From: Burkholderiaceae bacterium
Lineage (GTDB): Bacteria; Pseudomonadota; Gammaproteobacteria; Burkholderiales; Burkholderiaceae_E
DNA: 43,014 bases
Direction of reading: 5' to 3'
Assembly: GCA_023954135.1 (NCBI GenBank)
Contig: JAMLIN010000037.1
Coordinates: 1 to 43,014, forward strand
Below the pieces are notes generated by a model. The model worked only from the letters and a program-made list of their open reading frames with translations, did no database searches and had not been told where the DNA came from. Below are positions 39,329 to 43,014 of the stretch, one piece after another. The position numbers were made by a program, and so were the translations under genes. Position 1 is the first letter of the stretch; every line of letters begins with the position of its first letter.

Positions 39329-40072
39329 ATGCTTCGATCAGTTCGCGACCTCACGATCATCGCCGCGCTCACCGCGGCAAGCCTCGCCCTGACATCGCCG
39401 GCGCGCGCCGACGAGGAGCCGGGCAAGCCCCCGTTGCTGGGGATCTCCGCCGAAGCGTCGCGTGAGGTCGCCAACGACGAGATGAACGTCCTCATGCGCG
39501 TCGAGCGCCAGAGCGAGGATCTCGCCACGGCCAATCGCGATGCGCTCGGCCGGATCAACGCCTTGCTCGCGAAGGCGCGCGGCATCGAGGGCATCGAATC
39601 GAGCCTCGCCGGCGTCGGTTCCAGCCCGATCCATGCGGAGGACCGCAAGGCCGATGGCAAGGTCGAGCACCGCATCACCGGCTGGCATGTCCATGCCGAT
39701 GCTTCGCTCAAGTCGCGCGACGTGCAGGCGCTCTCGAAGCTGATCGGCGAGCTCGGCGAGGACGCCCGCATCCTCTCGGTCGGCTTCTCGGTATCGAAGG
39801 AGGCCCGGACGAAGATCGAGGCGGAGCTGCTGGCCGAGGCGTCGAAGGCCTTCAACGAACGCGCGGCCATGATCGCGCAGGCGCTCGGCTATGCCGGCTT
39901 CGAGATCGAACGGATCAACGTGGGGACCACCGGCATGCCGCGGCCGTACCGGCCGGTCGCCCAGGAGGCGATGATGAGCATGAGGGCGGCGGCCGCGCCC
40001 GATTTCGCCGATTCGGTCGGCGAATCCACGCTGAGCGCGAATGCCAACGGCCAGGTCTGGCTACGTCGCTAG
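39329..40072 (+). CDS. SIMPL (DUF541) domain protein, periplasmic
   Basis: 247-residue protein with a cleavable Sec signal (LTIIAALTAASLALTSPARA, cleavage near 28) and a SIMPL domain over most of the rest. Features include LGISAEASREVANDEMNVLMRVER, an ITGWHVHADASLKSRD strand pair, LSKLIGELGEDARILSVGFSVS and the helix AFNERAAMIAQALGYAG. It is divergent in sequence from the first SIMPL protein. Its stop is three bases from the stop of the convergent GH84 gene. Confidence 0.88.
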   Translation: MLRSVRDLTIIAALTAASLALTSPARADEEPGKPPLLGISAEASREVANDEMNVLMRVERQSEDLATANRDALGRINALLAKARGIEGIESSLAGVGSSPIHAEDRKADGKVEHRITGWHVHADASLKSRDVQALSKLIGELGEDARILSVGFSVSKEARTKIEAELLAEASKAFNERAAMIAQALGYAGFEIERINVGTTGMPRPYRPVAQEAMMSMRAAAAPDFADSVGESTLSANANGQVWLRR

Positions 40073-40075
40073 TAT

Positions 40076-41137
40076 TTATTGGGTGCGGACGGCTTCGCCG
40101 CTGATCGCCCAGTATCCCTCCAGCCAGGCGACGACCTCCCGGGCGGCCGGATGGTCGATCGCCTGGTAGCGTGCCCGTAGCCCGGCCTTCTCGCCTGCGG
40201 TGAGGCGATCGAGGCCGATGTCCTGCAGCCACTTGATGTCGAGCCGCAGCAGCGCGGCGAGCTCCGTTCCCACGATGTCGGCGAGCGCCTCGTCGGTCGC
40301 GCGCCGGTAGCAGTAGGCATCGGCGTCGCGATAGCTGGCGGCGAGCGTGAGCAGCGGCACGAGCGAAAGCACCGGCTGGAGCGCCGGGTTGACCGCATGC
40401 GCCGCGATGGATGCGCCGATGCGGGCGTTGCGTCCCGTGAATCCGCGCAGGTGCAGGCGCTGCGACATGGTCGGCCCGTCGTTCACCGGGTAGTTGTCCC
40501 AGAGGATCGGCGCGCGACCGATCCGGCTCGCGACGGCATCGAGGTGGCCCGGCGTGATCTCGCGGGAGCAGACCTCCTCGCCGGTCCAGAAGATCCCGAT
40601 GCGCCGATCGAGTCCGGCGGCAAGTTTCTCGAGGTAGCGTGGCGGGCGTTCGCCGAAGACGCGGTCGAGCAGGGGGTCGTCGCTGTAGTAGCTCGGGCAG
40701 ACCGTGATGCGAGATGCCCGGCTGCGGCTGGCGGCGAAGTCGATGATCGCCGCCTGGCGGGCGGCCAGGTCGGCCGGGCCGCCGTCCATGTCGTCGAAGA
40801 GGATCGCCAGCTCGGTCGCGCCCGTCCCGTCGAGCATGGCGATCTTGTCGGCGAGCGCGGCGCGCGCTTCGGCGTCGAACTCGAGGTGGGCTCCGAAGGG
40901 CGTGAGCCCGATCCCGAACCGCACCCCGTGCGACGCGCAATCGGCAGCCAGGCGGGCGAGCTCGTCCGGATCCGCGAGAGGCGAACGCCAGTCGCGCCGC
41001 AGGCTGGCATCGCTCTTGGGCGCATACAGATAGAAGCGGTACCCGAGCGGGGCGAGCCTGGCGACGGCGGCATGGCGTGCCTGCCAGGGCCAGGGCCGAC
41101 CGAAGAATCCTTCGACGATGCCGAGTTCGGGTGTCAT
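40076..41137 (-). CDS. GH84-type beta-N-acetylglucosaminidase (O-GlcNAcase-like)
   Basis: 353-residue protein resembling the catalytic domain of glycoside hydrolase family 84. It begins GIVEGFFGRPW, the family's first strand. The catalytic Asp pair is Asp115-Asp116 in LAILFDDMDGG. WDNYPVND and NPALQPVLSL further support the assignment. The enzymes use substrate-assisted cleavage of N-acetylglucosaminides, including protein O-GlcNAc and hyaluronan. No signal peptide or accessory domain is visible, so it is probably cytoplasmic. It starts at ATG 41137 and is divergent from the ThDP enzyme gene. Substrate is unknown. Confidence 0.88.
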   Translation of the reverse strand: MTPELGIVEGFFGRPWPWQARHAAVARLAPLGYRFYLYAPKSDASLRRDWRSPLADPDELARLAADCASHGVRFGIGLTPFGAHLEFDAEARAALADKIAMLDGTGATELAILFDDMDGGPADLAARQAAIIDFAASRSRASRITVCPSYYSDDPLLDRVFGERPPRYLEKLAAGLDRRIGIFWTGEEVCSREITPGHLDAVASRIGRAPILWDNYPVNDGPTMSQRLHLRGFTGRNARIGASIAAHAVNPALQPVLSLVPLLTLAASYRDADAYCYRRATDEALADIVGTELAALLRLDIKWLQDIGLDRLTAGEKAGLRARYQAIDHPAAREVVAWLEGYWAISGEAVRTQ

Positions 41138-41181
41138 GCGGATGATTATCGCCCGAGGCGAGGCGGCTCCGGCCAGTCGGC

Positions 41182-41187
41182 TAGAAT
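41182..41187 (+). promoter_or_regulatory. possible -10 for the ThDP enzyme gene
   Basis: TAGAAT at 41182-41187 within CTAGAATCTAAG. The complementary strand reads TTAGATT, a possible -10 for the divergent GH84 gene. No convincing -35 hexamer accompanies either. Confidence 0.35.
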
Positions 41188-41261
41188 CTAAGCCCTGTGC
41201 ACGCCCGCCCATACCAAGGCCCGAGCCTGCGGGCATCGGGCTGAAACTGGAGACCCCTGCA

Positions 41262-42809
41262 ATGAATGGTGCCGAGAGCCTGGTCCGGACCCTCGTCGAT
41301 TCGAAGGTCGACGTCTGCTTCACCAATCCCGGAACGTCCGAGATGCATTTCGTGGCCGCCCTCGACCGGGTGCCCGGAATGCGCTGCGTGCTCGGCCTGT
41401 TCGAGGGGGTGGCCACTGGCGCCGCCGACGGCTATTACCGGATGGCGCAGCGGCCGGCCGCGACCCTGCTGCACCTCGGCCCTGGTCTTGCCAACGGCAT
41501 GGCGAACCTGCACAACGCGAAGAAGGCGCATTCGGGGATCGTCAACATCGTCGGCGATCATGCCGTCGAGCACCTGAAGCACAACGCGCCGCTCACATCG
41601 GATCTCGACACCGTCGCGGTGCCGATGTCGGATGTCGTGATCCGCTCGAACTCGTCGCGCCTGATCGCCGCCGACGGCGCCCGCGCGGTCACCGCCGCGC
41701 GCACCGCGCCCGGCCGGATCGCCACCCTGATCCTGCCGGCCGACACCGCCTGGAACGATGCCGATGCGCCGGCGCTGGCCGAGGAGCCGCCGCCGCGCCC
41801 CGCCGTCGAATCCAGTGCGATCTCCGCGGCCGCCGACGCCCTGCGCTCGGGCCGCAAGGCGGCGCTGCTGCTGGGCGGCGTGGCCTTGCGCGGCAAGGCG
41901 CTGGAGCTTGCCGGGCGGATCGCCGCGAAAACGGGCTGCAGCCTGTTCGCCGAGGGCCTGGTGGCGCGCCTGGAGCGCGGCGCGGGCCGGGTGAAGGTGA
42001 CCCGCCTGCCGTATCCGGTCGACCAGGCGCTGGCGCTGCTCAAGCCCTACGGGGAGCTGATCCTGGTCGGGACCCAGCCGCCGGTGAGCTTCTTCGCCTA
42101 TCCGGACAAGCCGAGCGTGACGACACCGCCCGACTGCAACATCAACCGGCTCGCGCAGATCGGCGACGACATCGAAGGCGCGTTGCGGGCATTGGCCGAA
42201 GCCGTCGATGCGCTCGGCGCGGCACCGGCCAATGTCGCGACCCTCGATCGTCCGGCGCTGCCGACCGGCGCCATGAATCTCGAGAACATCGGGCAGGCGC
42301 TCGCCGCCCTGCTGCCCGAGCAGGCGATCGTCGTCGACGAGGCAGTGACTTCCGGCCGCGGCTTCCCGGTGCCGACCGCCACCGCTGCGCCCCACGACTG
42401 GCTCTCGAGCCGGGGCGGGTCGATCGGCTTCGGCCTGCCCTGCGCGGTGGGTGCCGCGATCGCCTGCCCGGATCGCAAGGTCATCTGCCTCGAGGGCGAC
42501 GGCAGCGGCATGTACACGGTGCAGTCCCTGTGGACGATGGCGCGCGAATCCCTCGACATCCTGGTGCTGGTGTTCGCCAACCGCGGCTACCAGATCCTGC
42601 GCGGCGAGCTCCAGGGCGTGGGGGTCTCGGACCCGGGGCCCAATGCGCTGCGCATGCTGACCGTCGACCAGCCGGTCATCGACTGGGCCGCGCTCGCGCG
42701 CGCCCAAGGTGTCGACGCAACGCGCGTGACCGACCTGGCCGGCCTGATCGACGCCATCCGCCGCGGGCTGTCGACGAAGGGTCCGTCCTTCGTCGAAGTG
42801 GTGATCTGA
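41262..42809 (+). CDS. ThDP-dependent enzyme, acetolactate synthase-like
   Basis: 515-residue enzyme of the acetolactate synthase / benzoylformate decarboxylase superfamily. The catalytic Glu is Glu48 (LGLFEGVATGAADGY). The ThDP/Mg motif is Gly412-Asp-Gly414 (LEGDGSGMYTVQSLW), closing with FANRGYQIL. It is shorter than IlvI and quite different in sequence, so it is not the biosynthetic enzyme encoded at 5310. Homologues in other proteobacteria are usually labelled acetolactate synthase large subunit without proof. The start at 41262 matches the family N-terminus (MNGAESLVRTLVDS). No small subunit gene is adjacent. Confidence 0.9.
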   Translation: MNGAESLVRTLVDSKVDVCFTNPGTSEMHFVAALDRVPGMRCVLGLFEGVATGAADGYYRMAQRPAATLLHLGPGLANGMANLHNAKKAHSGIVNIVGDHAVEHLKHNAPLTSDLDTVAVPMSDVVIRSNSSRLIAADGARAVTAARTAPGRIATLILPADTAWNDADAPALAEEPPPRPAVESSAISAAADALRSGRKAALLLGGVALRGKALELAGRIAAKTGCSLFAEGLVARLERGAGRVKVTRLPYPVDQALALLKPYGELILVGTQPPVSFFAYPDKPSVTTPPDCNINRLAQIGDDIEGALRALAEAVDALGAAPANVATLDRPALPTGAMNLENIGQALAALLPEQAIVVDEAVTSGRGFPVPTATAAPHDWLSSRGGSIGFGLPCAVGAAIACPDRKVICLEGDGSGMYTVQSLWTMARESLDILVLVFANRGYQILRGELQGVGVSDPGPNALRMLTVDQPVIDWAALARAQGVDATRVTDLAGLIDAIRRGLSTKGPSFVEVVI

Positions 42810-42861
42810 GCGGATCCGGATCCGGACGGGGCCTGACCCTCGGCCCGGCTCCGGCTGGTGG

Positions 42862-42876
42862 CCCGGCTCAGCCGGG
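42862..42876. terminator. possible bidirectional terminator hairpin
   Basis: CCCGGCT-C-AGCCGGG is a perfect 7-bp palindrome between the convergent ThDP enzyme and thioredoxin genes, overlapping the thioredoxin stop codon. No U-tract is present on either side, so the role is uncertain. Confidence 0.3.
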
Positions 42877-43014
42877 TCGGGTCACCAGCTTGTCGACGAA
42901 GGCCTGGACCCTGGCCTGGGGCAGGGCGCCGACGAACTGGTCCACCGGCTTGCCATCGCGGAAGGCGACCACGAAGGGGATGCTGCGCACGCCGTAGCGG
43001 CGGGCGGCCTCGGG
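42868..43014 (-). CDS. thioredoxin-fold protein, C-terminal fragment (cut by window edge)
   Basis: The last 48 codons of a thioredoxin-like protein. The fragment reads PEAARRYGVRSIPFVVAFRDG, then KPVDQFVGALPQARVQAFVDK, with the conserved cis-Pro (SIP) and the FxxG turn. The CxxC active site lies beyond the window. The protein ends soon after the thioredoxin fold, so it has no C-terminal TPR extension and is a simple thioredoxin. Convergent with the ThDP enzyme. Confidence 0.85.
   Translation of the reverse strand, partial: PEAARRYGVRSIPFVVAFRDGKPVDQFVGALPQARVQAFVDKLVTRPG

Overview
The window is 43 kb of GC-rich, densely packed bacterial chromosome. Gene content and order point to a betaproteobacterium, most likely Burkholderiales. 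The markers are an ECF sigma / DUF3619 / DUF3106 / RDD operon divergent from ilvI-ilvH-ilvC, then psd-pssA, then tpiA-secG-tRNA-Leu-nuoA..N-NUDIX. This is inferred from family knowledge and remembered synteny; no search was run.

Layout. 1-2819: the 3' part of a PLP-dependent basic amino-acid decarboxylase and an HSL-type esterase. 2809-4878 (minus): a four-gene ATGA-overlapping operon of sigma factor, single-pass membrane protein, secreted helical protein and RDD membrane protein. 4879-5309: divergent regulatory region. 5310-8567: branched-chain amino-acid operon ilvI-ilvH-ilvC with a strong terminator. 8703-9566: a 2-oxoglutarate/Fe(II) prolyl-4-hydroxylase-like gene behind a canonical -24/-12 (sigma54) promoter. 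9565-9723: a 159-bp imperfect palindrome that fills most of the gap before psd. 9748-11470: psd-pssA (phosphatidylethanolamine synthesis). 11596-12838: tpiA-secG. 12909-12993: tRNA-Leu(GAG). 13110-27736: a complete 14-subunit complex I operon, nuoA to nuoN, then a NUDIX hydrolase and tRNA-Ser(UGA).

After tRNA-Ser the region looks accessory. It holds a DUF1801 / AraC-GyrI pair, a 5'-truncated iron superoxide dismutase gene, a divergent CDF transporter / BASS-ACR3-like transporter pair, and a NitT/TauT-type ABC importer with a second, unrelated binding protein. Then come a lone SCP2-type thiolase, two SIMPL-domain proteins flanking a Tat-exported protein, a GH84 glycosidase, a second ThDP enzyme of the acetolactate-synthase superfamily, and the C-terminal tail of a thioredoxin at the right edge.

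Most of the window is housekeeping. I see no CRISPR array, complete IS element, phage or defence island. The most interesting items are the ECF-sigma operon as a possible uncharacterised envelope-sensing system, the long palindrome before psd, the sigma54 promoter on the hydroxylase gene, the broken sodB, and the SIMPL/Tat/SIMPL cluster.
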